Origin: Ruminiclostridium sp.
Lineage (GTDB): Bacteria; Bacillota; Clostridia; Oscillospirales; Oscillospiraceae
DNA: 33,120 nt
Reading direction: 5' to 3'
Assembly (NCBI GenBank): GCA_022792035.1
Contig: JAAWAE010000093.1
Location: 1-33,120 of the forward strand
This document shows, piece after piece, positions 8,672 to 16,041 of the stretch (positions within the stretch are counted from its first letter, which is position 1; the number at the start of each line of letters is the position of its first letter). Made by a program: the position numbers and the translations under genes. The notes under the pieces are model-generated. The model had not been told where the DNA came from. It did not search any database and was given only the letters and a program-made list of their open reading frames with translations.

Positions 8672-10157
8672 GGCCAGCCTCCTCAAAGATCAGTACGCAG
8701 TCAGGCATAGTCAGGACCCCGTCGGTACACCGCAGCGCACAGGTTTGACTGCCCCGCTTTTTCAGATGATAGGATTGTCCATATTGGGTCAATCCCCGCT
8801 TGTCGGGGCTGAGGTTGGCCAGCGCCACCCAGGACAGGAACACCGTGCGCACAGCTGGGGAGATGGGGGCCTCCAGCGCAGACAGATCCAGCTTCCCGTC
8901 CCGGATGTGGCCCATGACCTCCTGCCGGAGGGCGCGCTCCTCCTCCAGGATCTTTTGACGCTGGGCCGCCTTTTCGGTACTCTTGTCCGCAAAGCCGGTG
9001 CGGTCTGCCCGGGGCCTGTAGGAGCGGTTTCTAGGCTGGAGGGCGTACTCCATAGGGGACTCATCGTAGGGACTCAAGTCGATGCGCTCCGACTCCCGGA
9101 TGTGGTCAAAGGCAAAATGCCGGACCTGCTGCGCGCCAAACACCAGGGCGGAGAGGCGGTGGCCTTCCTCCACCGTCCGAAAGCCGGCAAACAGGGTGAG
9201 CAGATGGTGCAGCTCTGCCTTGTTGCTCACCCCCATATTCTCCATCTGCACCAGCAGGGCCGCATTCTGTACCGCCCTGCGGATCACTTCGTTGGTTACG
9301 TTCAGCACCTGCCGGGCGGCGGGGTCGCTGCCGGTGAACCAATCCGTCAAAGATTGCCAGACACCCTGGCATCGGTTTTGCAGCTCCGCTTCCCAGTGGG
9401 CGCTGCGGGGCTGTTCAGACTGGGGGCGGGGGATCTCCTGCTCGCTGCGCTGGACCAGCTCCAGAATGTGGGCGACCCGCGCCGGAGAAAACCGCTCCAG
9501 CTGTGCGCCGATCTGCGCGGCACTGTGCTGGAGATCCTGGATAAAATCCTCCAAATATCGGACAAGGTTCTGCTTATAGACGATGAAATCCACCGAGTTC
9601 ATCTGCATTTCCATCCCCGGTCCATAGAACTCCCGAAGGAAATCCTGGTGGTTCTGGCTCAGGCGCTGAAAGTCCTCCTGCAGGTCCTGCCACCACGCAT
9701 TGACCTCCCGGAGGGACATTTCATCCAACTGTTCCGCCCTATATAGGTCCTCCCGAATACGGCGGAACGGACTGACGGAGAGACCGGCAGTCCGGGTGGA
9801 CAGATTTTCCAGGGTAACGGTCAGCCGTTCGATCTCAATGGCCGTCTGGGACATCATATACTGAAACTGCCGGTTCTTAAACTCAACGATGGTGCGCGGC
9901 TTGCGAGGGTCCTGGATCGGCGTGAGGTTTTTCCACTTGACCAGCTGCTGCAGGTCCAGCGTCAGCTGCTCTGGGGAATAGTCCGCAAAGACAGCCTGCC
10001 CCCGCAGCCGAATCAAAACAGCGTCCCGGTCCATTTGATAGTGCATCTTCTGGTGTTCCAGATAGAAAATGCGCATGATCGTACGATATACAGTGTAGTT
10101 GTCTGCGGAGAGATATTTGCTCTCTGAGATGCTGTCTAACAAGTCGGCCTGCAGCAT
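8664..10157 (-). CDS. jetA: JetA, Wadjet kleisin-like subunit (DUF2397, TIGR02677)
   Basis: 497 residues if started at ATG 10157; a TTG at 10181 would add eight. AGGAAGG lies about 11 bases before the ATG. It is the first gene of the operon, and the position and sequence style (helical, with an N-terminal winged-helix-like region YTVYRTIMRIFYLEHQKMHY) fit DUF2397. In characterised Wadjets JetA is the kleisin that bridges JetC heads and recruits JetB, as MukF does. The middle (about 100-330) is strongly helical. It is transcribed from the promoter at 10199-10227. With jetB, jetC and jetD it forms a complete, apparently intact type III set. Confidence 0.88.
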   Translation of the reverse strand: MLQADLLDSISESKYLSADNYTVYRTIMRIFYLEHQKMHYQMDRDAVLIRLRGQAVFADYSPEQLTLDLQQLVKWKNLTPIQDPRKPRTIVEFKNRQFQYMMSQTAIEIERLTVTLENLSTRTAGLSVSPFRRIREDLYRAEQLDEMSLREVNAWWQDLQEDFQRLSQNHQDFLREFYGPGMEMQMNSVDFIVYKQNLVRYLEDFIQDLQHSAAQIGAQLERFSPARVAHILELVQRSEQEIPRPQSEQPRSAHWEAELQNRCQGVWQSLTDWFTGSDPAARQVLNVTNEVIRRAVQNAALLVQMENMGVSNKAELHHLLTLFAGFRTVEEGHRLSALVFGAQQVRHFAFDHIRESERIDLSPYDESPMEYALQPRNRSYRPRADRTGFADKSTEKAAQRQKILEEERALRQEVMGHIRDGKLDLSALEAPISPAVRTVFLSWVALANLSPDKRGLTQYGQSYHLKKRGSQTCALRCTDGVLTMPDCVLIFEEAGHV

Positions 10158-10198
10158 GATCCATCCGCCCTTCCTGCTCAAGTTTCTTTATCGACTCC

Positions 10199-10227
10199 AT
10201 CATACTATATCCGACTCAACATTTCAA
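10199..10227 (-). promoter_or_regulatory. Promoter of the jetABCD operon
   Basis: On the minus strand TTGAAA (10227-10222) and TATGAT (10204-10199) are separated by 17 bases. This predicts a transcript start near 10192, about 35 bases before the jetA ATG. No second promoter is visible inside the operon. Confidence 0.6.
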
Positions 10228-10230
10228 TCG

Positions 10231-10301
10231 CGCATTTCGATTTCGGGGTTCATACCGCAACAATCCGCATTAAAGGTAAGAACCGCCACCCAGCCCGGTG
10301 A
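10231..10301 (+). pseudogene. Remnant of the small KNRHPAR peptide gene (module C)
   Basis: The plus strand reads ...AHFDFGVHTATIRIKGKNRHPAR and stops at TGA 10301. The last eleven residues are identical to the peptide of module A (22720-22803). No ATG, GTG or TTG with a ribosome site lies in frame upstream; the 5' half and leader seen in modules A and B are missing and replaced by the jet operon promoter region. The following hairpin and a 23-base motif (10339-10361) are also shared with module A. Expression as a protein is unlikely. Confidence 0.6.
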
Positions 10302-10309
10302 CGGTTCTT
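10278..10309. terminator. Module C hairpin, terminator-like
   Basis: AAGAACCGCCACC (10278-10290) pairs with GGTGACGGTTCTT (10297-10309) with one mismatch; TTTAA follows. It is the same hairpin as at 22712-22743 and overlaps the last codons of the peptide frame. Confidence 0.6.
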
Positions 10310-10338
10310 TAACTTATGTATAGAATTTACCACGAGTT

Positions 10339-10373
10339 GGGCTAAGCCGTAAGACCGGCAGTCCCCCTGTCAA
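10339..10373 (-). promoter_or_regulatory. Broken antisense-RNA promoter of module C
   Basis: The minus strand has TTGACA (10373-10368), but it is followed within a few bases by the transcribed motif (10361-10339). In module A more than 30 bases, including the TATAAT box, lie between the same two blocks. The -10 box has been lost here by an internal deletion, so this promoter is probably dead. Confidence 0.55.
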
Positions 10374-10409
10374 GAGCGAGAAAAACAAAAAAACCCTGAC
10401 AGACTTCGG

Positions 10410-10438
10410 TTGACAAACAAATCCCAAGCCAATATAAT
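10410..10438 (+). promoter_or_regulatory. Promoter of mgtE
   Basis: TTGACA (10410-10415) and TATAAT (10433-10438) with an ideal 17-base spacer. The transcript would start near 10445, leaving a leader of about 205 bases before mgtE. Confidence 0.85.
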
Positions 10439-10462
10439 AAAAGGTATCCCAACAGGAAAAGA

Positions 10463-10561
10463 GGTGAGACCGATGGACGCAGGCGGTAGTAACGGCACTT
10501 TGGCCGGCCGATCGTTTCCCAATACAGACGAACCGCCTCAACGGCAGTCCGTCCGCTCACC
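10463..10561 (+). ncRNA. Structured leader RNA before mgtE, class not recognised
   Basis: Three nested helices can be drawn: GGTGAG (10463-10468) with CTCACC (10556-10561), GGACG (10475-10479) with CGTCC (10550-10554), and AGGCGGT (10481-10487) with ACCGCCT (10532-10538). A competing pair CCGATG/CATCGG is possible with downstream bases near 10574. The layout and the position before an Mg2+ transporter suggest a metal-sensing riboswitch. The conserved M-box core sequences are not evident, so no class is claimed. A second hairpin, TCGTCT/AGACGA (about 10618-10635), sits just before the SD. Confidence 0.45.
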
Positions 10562-10650
10562 CATGCACTGAACATCGGCCTGCCGGCGTGTCTTACTCCT
10601 GCTCGATCACCAGGACCTCGTCTGTCCTGAGACGATAGGAGGAGATCCCT

Positions 10651-12030
10651 TTGGCAGAACGCACCATCGTGACCCTGGAGGAAACTCTGGCGGCCTTGGC
10701 GGAGGGGAAAAAATATACCACCCTCCGCGACATCCTTGTGACCATGAATGCCGCAGACGTGGCCGGCGTGTTCGACACCATGCCGGAAACCAAGCTGCCC
10801 CTGCTCTTTCGCCTGCTCCCCAAGGAGCTGGCGGCGGAGACGTTCGTGGAAATGGAACCGGAGGCCCAGGAGCTGCTGATCCAGGGCTTTTCCGACAACG
10901 AACTGAAAGAAGTCGTCGACGAACTCTATGTGGACGACGCGGTGGACATCGTGGAAGAGATGCCCGCCAATGTAGTCAAGCGCATTTTGAAGCAGGCTGA
11001 CCCGGAAATGCGCAAGATGATCAACGAAATCTTAAAATACCCCGACGACAGCGCCGGCAGCATCATGACCACGGAGTATGTCAGCCTCCGCCCGGACATG
11101 ACCACCGAGGAGGCCATCAAGCGCATCCGCCGTACCGGCGTGGACAAGGAGACCATCTACAACTGCTACGTCACGGAGAACAACCGCAAACTCATCGGCA
11201 CCATCACCATCCGCACCCTCCTGCTCAGCGAGGACGATGACGTACTGGAGGAGATCATGGAGCCCAACGTCATCTCCGTGAGCACCCTGGAAGACCAGGA
11301 AGAGGTGGCGGAGATGTTCGCCAAGTATGACTTCGTGGCCCTGCCGGTGGTGGACCAGGAGAACCGGTTGGTAGGCATCGTCACCGTTGACGACGCCATC
11401 GACGTCATGCGGGAAGAGGCCACAGAGGACTTTGAAAAGCTGGCCGGTATGACCCCCACGGACAAGCCCTACCTGCGCACCGGCGTGCTGGAGACCTTCC
11501 GCTCCCGCCTGCCCTGGCTGCTGATCCTGATGCTCTCCGCCACCCTCACCAGCATGGTGCTCACGGGATACGAGGCATCCCTGGCGGCCTGTTCGGCCCT
11601 GGTGGCCTTCATCCCCATGCTCACGGGGACCGGGGGCAACAGCGGCACCCAGGCTTCCGTGGCGGTGATCCGCGGACTGTCCCTGGGAGAGGTGGCGTTT
11701 TCCGACACCCTCCGGGTCCTCTGGAAGGAGATCCGGGTGGCGGTGCTGTGCGGCGTGACCCTGGCAGTGTGCAACTTCGTCAAGCTTATGGTGGTGGACC
11801 GCATCCTGCTCCACAACGCCAGCGTTGACGCCATGGTGGCGGCGACCATCTGCGTGACCATGATCTTCACGGTCTTCTGTGCCAAGACCGTGGGCTGTCT
11901 GCTGCCCCTGCTGGCCGAGCGCATCCACTTAGACCCGGCGGTGATGGCCAGTCCCTTCATCTCCACGGTGGTGGACGTGGTGACCCTGGTGCTTTACTTC
12001 CAGGTGGCCCGGGTGATCTTGGGGATCTGA
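10651..12030 (+). CDS. mgtE: MgtE magnesium transporter
   Basis: 459 residues from a TTG start with GGAGGAG six bases upstream; no ATG fits. Residues about 15-125 form the MgtE N-domain superhelix, 135-255 the CBS pair (SAGSIMTTEYVSL and VDDAIDVM), and about 285-458 five membrane helices. The pore motif PMLTGTGGNSGTQAS (322-336) and the conserved acid in LDPAVMASPF (D428) are present, the latter matching the Mg2+ site of the Thermus protein. It mediates gated Mg2+ entry, the CBS/N-domain closing the pore when cytosolic Mg2+ is high. Length is typical. The long structured leader suggests RNA-level control as well. Confidence 0.95.
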   Translation: MAERTIVTLEETLAALAEGKKYTTLRDILVTMNAADVAGVFDTMPETKLPLLFRLLPKELAAETFVEMEPEAQELLIQGFSDNELKEVVDELYVDDAVDIVEEMPANVVKRILKQADPEMRKMINEILKYPDDSAGSIMTTEYVSLRPDMTTEEAIKRIRRTGVDKETIYNCYVTENNRKLIGTITIRTLLLSEDDDVLEEIMEPNVISVSTLEDQEEVAEMFAKYDFVALPVVDQENRLVGIVTVDDAIDVMREEATEDFEKLAGMTPTDKPYLRTGVLETFRSRLPWLLILMLSATLTSMVLTGYEASLAACSALVAFIPMLTGTGGNSGTQASVAVIRGLSLGEVAFSDTLRVLWKEIRVAVLCGVTLAVCNFVKLMVVDRILLHNASVDAMVAATICVTMIFTVFCAKTVGCLLPLLAERIHLDPAVMASPFISTVVDVVTLVLYFQVARVILGI

Positions 12031-12067
12031 ACGCCCCGCAAGAACAGGCGTGAAAGGATGATACACC

Positions 12068-13045
12068 ATGAAGAAATGCTATCTTCTCTTGCTGCTCCTG
12101 TGCCTGCTGGCCGGCTGCGGCCAGGACCCGGCAGGAACGGGGCCGGAGGGAGACGGCTACATCGACGCGGTAGAGCTGGGGGAGGTCTCCATGGAGGACG
12201 AGGCCTCCGCCCTCTCTGATGCCGCCCCCCCGGCGGTGCCGGATCATCTGCTGCTGCCGGAAGCCTCCGGCACGGCGGTGAAGCAAGAGGGAAATATTTC
12301 CATCGACTATTCCAACGTCACCGACGGCTATGTGATGGTCCAGTATGCCGCCCCCAACAGCAAACGGCTGAAAGTCCAGGTGGCGGGACCCAGCACCACC
12401 TATACCTATGATCTGGCCCCGGAGACCTGGGTGACCTACCCCCTCTCCGACGGCAATGGGGACTATAAGGTCACCGCCTTTGAGAACATCCAGGCCAGCG
12501 AGTATTCCACCCTGACGTCGGTGTCCTTCTCTGTGGAGATGGAGGATGAGTTTGCGCCCTTCATCCGGCCCAATCAGCACGTGGACTATGCCAATGCCCC
12601 CCAGTCCATCCAGAAGGCGGCGGAGCTCACCGCCGGGCTGGAGGACCCGCTGGAAAAGGTGGAGCGGATCTATGACTTTGTGGTCAATACCCTCAGCTAT
12701 GATACCGAGAAGGCCGCGGCCGTGAAGAGCGACTATCTGCCTGTACTGGACGAGGTACTCAGCAGCAAGAAGGGCATTTGTTTTGACTACGCCGCCCTGA
12801 TGACCGGGATGCTCCGCAGCCAGGGGGTCCCCTGCAAGCTGGTGAAAGGCTACGCCGGGGAGGTCTACCATGCCTGGATCAGCGTCTGGACCGAGGAGAC
12901 CGGCTGGATTGACGGGGCCATCTTCTTTGACGGGACCTCCTGGCAGCGCCTGGACCCCACCTTTGCCTCCACAGGCAAGGGCAGCGCGTCCATCCAGAAG
13001 TACATCGGGGACGGGAGCAACTACAGCGCGAAGTTTTTATATTGA
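12068..13045 (+). CDS. Transglutaminase-like lipoprotein
   Basis: 325 residues. The N-terminus has a signal peptide ending in the lipobox LLAGC (C17), so the mature protein should be anchored outside the membrane. A low-complexity linker (to about 70) leads to a beta-rich domain (75-160) and then a transglutaminase/cysteine-protease-like core. This carries the full triad: C238 in KGICFDYA, H268 in VYHAW and D296 in RLDPTF. Such proteins can cleave or crosslink amide bonds, but no substrate is known for this group. It starts 38 bases after mgtE with an SD (GTGAAAGGATG) and may be cotranscribed with it. Confidence 0.88.
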   Translation: MKKCYLLLLLLCLLAGCGQDPAGTGPEGDGYIDAVELGEVSMEDEASALSDAAPPAVPDHLLLPEASGTAVKQEGNISIDYSNVTDGYVMVQYAAPNSKRLKVQVAGPSTTYTYDLAPETWVTYPLSDGNGDYKVTAFENIQASEYSTLTSVSFSVEMEDEFAPFIRPNQHVDYANAPQSIQKAAELTAGLEDPLEKVERIYDFVVNTLSYDTEKAAAVKSDYLPVLDEVLSSKKGICFDYAALMTGMLRSQGVPCKLVKGYAGEVYHAWISVWTEETGWIDGAIFFDGTSWQRLDPTFASTGKGSASIQKYIGDGSNYSAKFLY

Positions 13046-13064
13046 GAGAAAGAAGGAAGGAACC

Positions 13065-13475
13065 ATGGACGAGATGAAACGCAGGGTAGAGGAAGGCATG
13101 AAGAAGCAGAGCTTCGCCGGCCTGCTGGGCTTGCAGGTGGAGGAAGCCGAGGAGGGCCGGGTGGTGGTCTCCTGCGCCAGACGGCCGGACCTCCTGCAGC
13201 AGACGGGCCTGCTCCACGGCGGCGTGATCACCGCCACCTGTGAGTCCACCGCCGCCTACGCGGCCCTGACGGTCCTGCCCCAGGGGCATTCCGTCATCGG
13301 GGTGGAGAGCAAGATCAACCTCCTGCGGCCAGTGACCGCCGACAAGCTCATCGTGGAGGCGAAGGTCCTCAAGCGGGGGCGGCAGCTGGTGGTGGTGGAG
13401 GCGGAGGCGTACAACGCCGGAAGCGACAAGCTGGCGGCAAAGATGACCTTCACCGGGATGCCCATCGAGGGTTGA
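13065..13475 (+). CDS. PaaI-type hotdog thioesterase
   Basis: 136 residues from ATG 13065 (SD GAAGGAAGGAA); the frame extends upstream inside the previous gene but has no ribosome site there. It has the single hotdog-fold pattern with LLHGG (H51-G53) followed by a helix (ATCESTAAYAAL) and VESKINLLRPV, as in the PaaI/YdiI acyl-CoA thioesterase group. The expected activity is hydrolysis of an acyl-CoA or aryl-CoA; the substrate is unknown. It follows the lipoprotein gene by 19 bases and ends the transcript at a strong hairpin. Confidence 0.88.
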   Translation: MDEMKRRVEEGMKKQSFAGLLGLQVEEAEEGRVVVSCARRPDLLQQTGLLHGGVITATCESTAAYAALTVLPQGHSVIGVESKINLLRPVTADKLIVEAKVLKRGRQLVVVEAEAYNAGSDKLAAKMTFTGMPIEG

Positions 13476-13492
13476 TTGCAATCGTATCAAAG

Positions 13493-13530
13493 AAACGCGC
13501 GGACAGGGTGATTTGTCCGCGCGTTTTCAT
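13493..13530 (+). terminator. Terminator after the thioesterase gene
   Basis: AAACGCGCGGACA (13493-13505) pairs perfectly with 13514-13526, followed by TTTTC. It closes the mgtE transcript. Confidence 0.85.
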
Positions 13531-13564
13531 TGCCCTGGGAAGGCCGCGTTTTTTGAAAAACGAC

Positions 13565-13593
13565 TTGACATCACCCCACTTTCTTGCTATAAT
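13565..13593 (+). promoter_or_regulatory. Promoter of rplU-prp-rpmA
   Basis: TTGACA (13565-13570), 17-base spacer, TATAAT (13588-13593). The leader of about 95 bases before rplU could hold the autoregulatory L21 leader known from Firmicutes, but I cannot confirm its structure by eye. Confidence 0.88.
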
Positions 13594-13693
13594 ATCAAAG
13601 CCGCTTTGACTGGGTTAGGTAAGCAAGCGGGCGCACACCGCCCCTTCGCCCCCGACAGCGAGCCCGTATTAAAGGAAAGAGGTGCAACAAGTA

Positions 13694-14002
13694 ATGTGTG
13701 CAATCATTGAGACCGGCGGGAAGCAGTACAAGGTCAGCGAGGGCGATGTCGTCTTCATTGAGAAGCTGCCCCAGGAAGCCGGTGAGACCGTCAAGTTCGA
13801 CAAGGTCCTGGCCCTGCTGGGGGACAAGCCCGTCTTCGGCGCTCCCGTGGTGGAAGGCGCCAGCGTGGACGCTTCCGTGGTGAAGAACGGCAAGGGCAAG
13901 AAAGTCGTTATCTTCAAGTACAAGCCCAAAAAGGGCTACCGCCTGCGCCAGGGCCATCGTCAGCCCTATACTAAGGTCGAGATCAAGAAGATCAACGCCT
14001 GA
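13694..14002 (+). CDS. rplU: 50S ribosomal protein L21
   Basis: 102 residues starting [14 protein letters not shown], the conserved L21 N-terminus, from ATG 13694; a GTG 12 bases upstream would add MQQV and is not favoured. The C-terminus ([19 protein letters not shown]) matches the signature block of L21 that contacts 23S rRNA. It is the first gene of the rplU-prp-rpmA cluster, and its TGA overlaps the ATG of prp. Confidence 0.98.
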   Translation: MCAIIETGGKQYKVSEGDVVFIEKLPQEAGETVKFDKVLALLGDKPVFGAPVVEGASVDASVVKNGKGKKVVIFKYKPKKGYRLRQGHRQPYTKVEIKKINA

Positions 14003-14331
14003 TGACGAAGGCATCCTTCGCAATACAGGACGGGCAGCTGCGCGGCTTCCAGGTGGAAGGGCACAGCGGCCTGGCCGAAGCGGGAGAGGACGTGCTCTGC
14101 GCGGCCATCACCAGCGCCGTCCGCCTGACCGAATGCGCCGTCAATGACGTGCTGGGTCTGGAAGCGGCGGTGAAGGTCAGCCAGAAGGACGCCGCCATCT
14201 CCCTCAGACTCCCCAGCAAGCTGGAAGGAGAGGCCGACGCCGTGTGTCAGACCCTGCTCACGGCCCTCATGCTCTACTTCGTCCAGCTCCAGGAGGAATA
14301 TCCGCAACATATTATCGTCATGGAGGTGTAA
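14002..14331 (+). CDS. prp: Ribosomal-processing cysteine protease Prp
   Basis: 109 residues, the usual length of the YsxB/Prp family. The catalytic pair is visible as H21 in EGHSG and C33 in EDVLCAAIT, with the expected 11-residue spacing. Prp removes the N-terminal extension of L27 in Firmicutes and relatives; the substrate gene rpmA follows directly and carries the matching cleavage motif. The gene overlaps rplU by one base and ends two bases before rpmA. Confidence 0.96.
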   Translation: MTKASFAIQDGQLRGFQVEGHSGLAEAGEDVLCAAITSAVRLTECAVNDVLGLEAAVKVSQKDAAISLRLPSKLEGEADAVCQTLLTALMLYFVQLQEEYPQHIIVMEV

Positions 14332-14333
14332 CT

Positions 14334-14621
14334 ATGCTTCAGATCGGACTTCAGTTCTTCGCACATAAAAAGGGCGTGGGCTCCACCCGTAACGGCCGTG
14401 ATTCCATGGCCCAGCGTCTGGGCGTCAAGCGGGGCGACGGTCAGTTCGTCCTGGCCGGCAACATCCTGGTCCGCCAGCGCGGCACCCATATCCATCCCGG
14501 CCTTAACGTGGGCATCGGCAAGGACGACACCCTCTTCGCCCTGAAGAGCGGCCGCGTCAAGTTTGAGCGCCTGGGCAAGGACCGCAAGCAGGTTTCCATC
14601 GTGGAAGCCATCACGGAATAA
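14334..14621 (+). CDS. rpmA: 50S ribosomal protein L27, with cleavable leader
   Basis: 95 residues from ATG 14334 (SD GGAGGTG). The N-terminus [17 protein letters not shown] contains the LQFFA(H/S)KKG motif cut by Prp after FF, giving mature L27 starting AHKKG. The rest ([21 protein letters not shown], split by known blocks) is typical L27, a peptidyl-transferase-centre protein. The frame is open further upstream, but that part overlaps prp and lacks family likeness. Confidence 0.97.
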   Translation: MLQIGLQFFAHKKGVGSTRNGRDSMAQRLGVKRGDGQFVLAGNILVRQRGTHIHPGLNVGIGKDDTLFALKSGRVKFERLGKDRKQVSIVEAITE

Positions 14622-14633
14622 ACCGGAACGATC

Positions 14634-14662
14634 AGCCCCGAACGAGTTTCGTTCGGGGCTTT
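14634..14662 (+). terminator. Terminator after rpmA
   Basis: A 12-bp perfect hairpin (14634-14645 with 14649-14660, loop GTT) followed by only two T residues beyond the stem. It probably ends or attenuates the ribosomal transcript before obgE; some read-through into obgE is plausible because no separate obgE promoter is obvious. Confidence 0.7.
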
Positions 14663-14696
14663 CCACTATCCAGCAGACAAAAGGAGGGCCTTCTTT

Positions 14697-15977
14697 ATGG
14701 CAAACACATTCATCGACACCGCCCGCATCACGGTAAAGTCCGGAGCCGGCGGCAACGGCGCGGTGGCCTTCCACCGGGAGAAGTATATCGCTGCCGGCGG
14801 GCCCGACGGCGGGGACGGCGGCCGGGGGGGCGACATCATCCTCCAGGTGGATGAGCGGATGTCCACGCTGATGGACTTTCGCTACAAGCGTAAGTATGTG
14901 GCGGAGAACGGCGGCAACGGCGCGGGGAAACGCTGCACCGGCAAGGACGGCGCGCCGCTGATCATCAAGGTCCCCCGGGGCACGGTGGTCCGGGACGCGG
15001 AGACGAAGGAGATCATCCGGGATATGTCCGATGATGAGCCTTTCGTCCTGTGCCGAGGAGGCAACGGCGGCTGGGGGAACAAGCATTTTGCAACGCCCAC
15101 CCGTCAGACGCCCCAGTTCGCCAAGGCGGGCCTGCCGGGGATCGAGCGTGTGGTGCTGCTGGAGCTGAAGCTGTTGGCGGACGTGGGGTTAGTAGGGTTC
15201 CCCAACGTGGGGAAGTCCACCCTGCTGTCCGTGGCCACCAAGGCCCGGCCCAAGATCGCCGACTATCATTTCACCACCCTCTTCCCCAACTTGGGGGTGG
15301 TCTTTGTGGACGAGGGGGTCTCCTTTGTCCTGGCAGACATCCCCGGCATCATCGAGGGCGCGGCAGAGGGGGCGGGCCTGGGCCACGACTTTTTGCGGCA
15401 CATCGACCGCTGCCGCCTGCTGATCCACATCGTGGACGTCTCCGGCAGCGAGGGCCGGGACCCGGTGGAGGATTTCATCGCCATCAACGAGGAACTTCGG
15501 GCCTATAGTCCGGACTTGGCGCAGCGGAAGATGCTGGTGGCCGCCAACAAGACGGATATCTTAGAGGACCGCAGTCTTTTGGAGAAGCTCCGGGCCCATG
15601 TGGAGGGCCTGGGCTTGCCCTTCTACGAGCTCTCCGCCGCCGCCCACCAGGGGGTGCGGGAGCTGATGAAGGCCGCCGCCGGGGAACTGGCCCACCTGCC
15701 GCCGGTGCGGGTTTACGAGCCGGAGTATGTCCCCCGTCCGCCCCAGGTGGACACGTCGGAGCCGCTTTCCATCCGTCACGAGGACGATGTGTGGATCATC
15801 GAGGGGCCCTGGCTGCAAAAGATCATGGCCAACGTGAATTTTTCCAACTACGAGTCCCGCAACTGGTTCGACCGGATGCTCCGCTCCGCCGGGCTCTTTG
15901 ACCGCCTGGAGGAGATGGGGATCAAGGACGGGGACCTGGTGAGCCTCTACGACCTGGATTTTGAATATCAGCGGTAA
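14697..15977 (+). CDS. obgE: Obg/CgtA GTPase
   Basis: 426 residues from ATG 14697 with AAAGGAGGG upstream. Residues 1-158 form the Gly-rich Obg fold (GGNGAVAFHREKY, GGPDGGDGGRGGD). The G domain follows with G1 GFPNVGKST (167-175), G3 DIPG (214-217), G4 NKTD (284-287) and G5 SAAA (313-316). Residues about 350-426 are the OCT domain of Gram-positive Obg proteins. Obg binds the 50S subunit in its GTP state and links ribosome assembly to growth and stress. Its place after rplU-prp-rpmA is the common bacterial arrangement. Confidence 0.98.
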   Translation: MANTFIDTARITVKSGAGGNGAVAFHREKYIAAGGPDGGDGGRGGDIILQVDERMSTLMDFRYKRKYVAENGGNGAGKRCTGKDGAPLIIKVPRGTVVRDAETKEIIRDMSDDEPFVLCRGGNGGWGNKHFATPTRQTPQFAKAGLPGIERVVLLELKLLADVGLVGFPNVGKSTLLSVATKARPKIADYHFTTLFPNLGVVFVDEGVSFVLADIPGIIEGAAEGAGLGHDFLRHIDRCRLLIHIVDVSGSEGRDPVEDFIAINEELRAYSPDLAQRKMLVAANKTDILEDRSLLEKLRAHVEGLGLPFYELSAAAHQGVRELMKAAAGELAHLPPVRVYEPEYVPRPPQVDTSEPLSIRHEDDVWIIEGPWLQKIMANVNFSNYESRNWFDRMLRSAGLFDRLEEMGIKDGDLVSLYDLDFEYQR

Positions 15978-15991
15978 AAAAGCGGAAAGTC

Positions 15992-16021
15992 TTGCGCGGC
16001 GGCAGGGTTCTCGGGTATAAT
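15992..16021 (+). promoter_or_regulatory. Promoter of the Rpn-like nuclease gene
   Basis: TTGCGC (15992-15997), 18-base spacer, TATAAT (16016-16021). The start would be near 16028, giving a very short leader before ATG 16042. Confidence 0.6.
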
Positions 16022-16041
16022 AGAGCAAAGGGGGCGGAGGT

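Noticed and set aside
8616..9746. 376-codon frame opposite jetA/jetB
   Set aside because: Mirror of the confirmed jet reading frames; no start signals.
10463..10561. M-box riboswitch before mgtE
   Set aside because: Position fits, but the conserved M-box core segments are not recognisable; kept only as an unclassified structured leader.
12870..13064. N-terminal extension of the thioesterase
   Set aside because: Overlaps the end of the lipoprotein gene and lacks a ribosome site; the start at 13065 has a strong SD.
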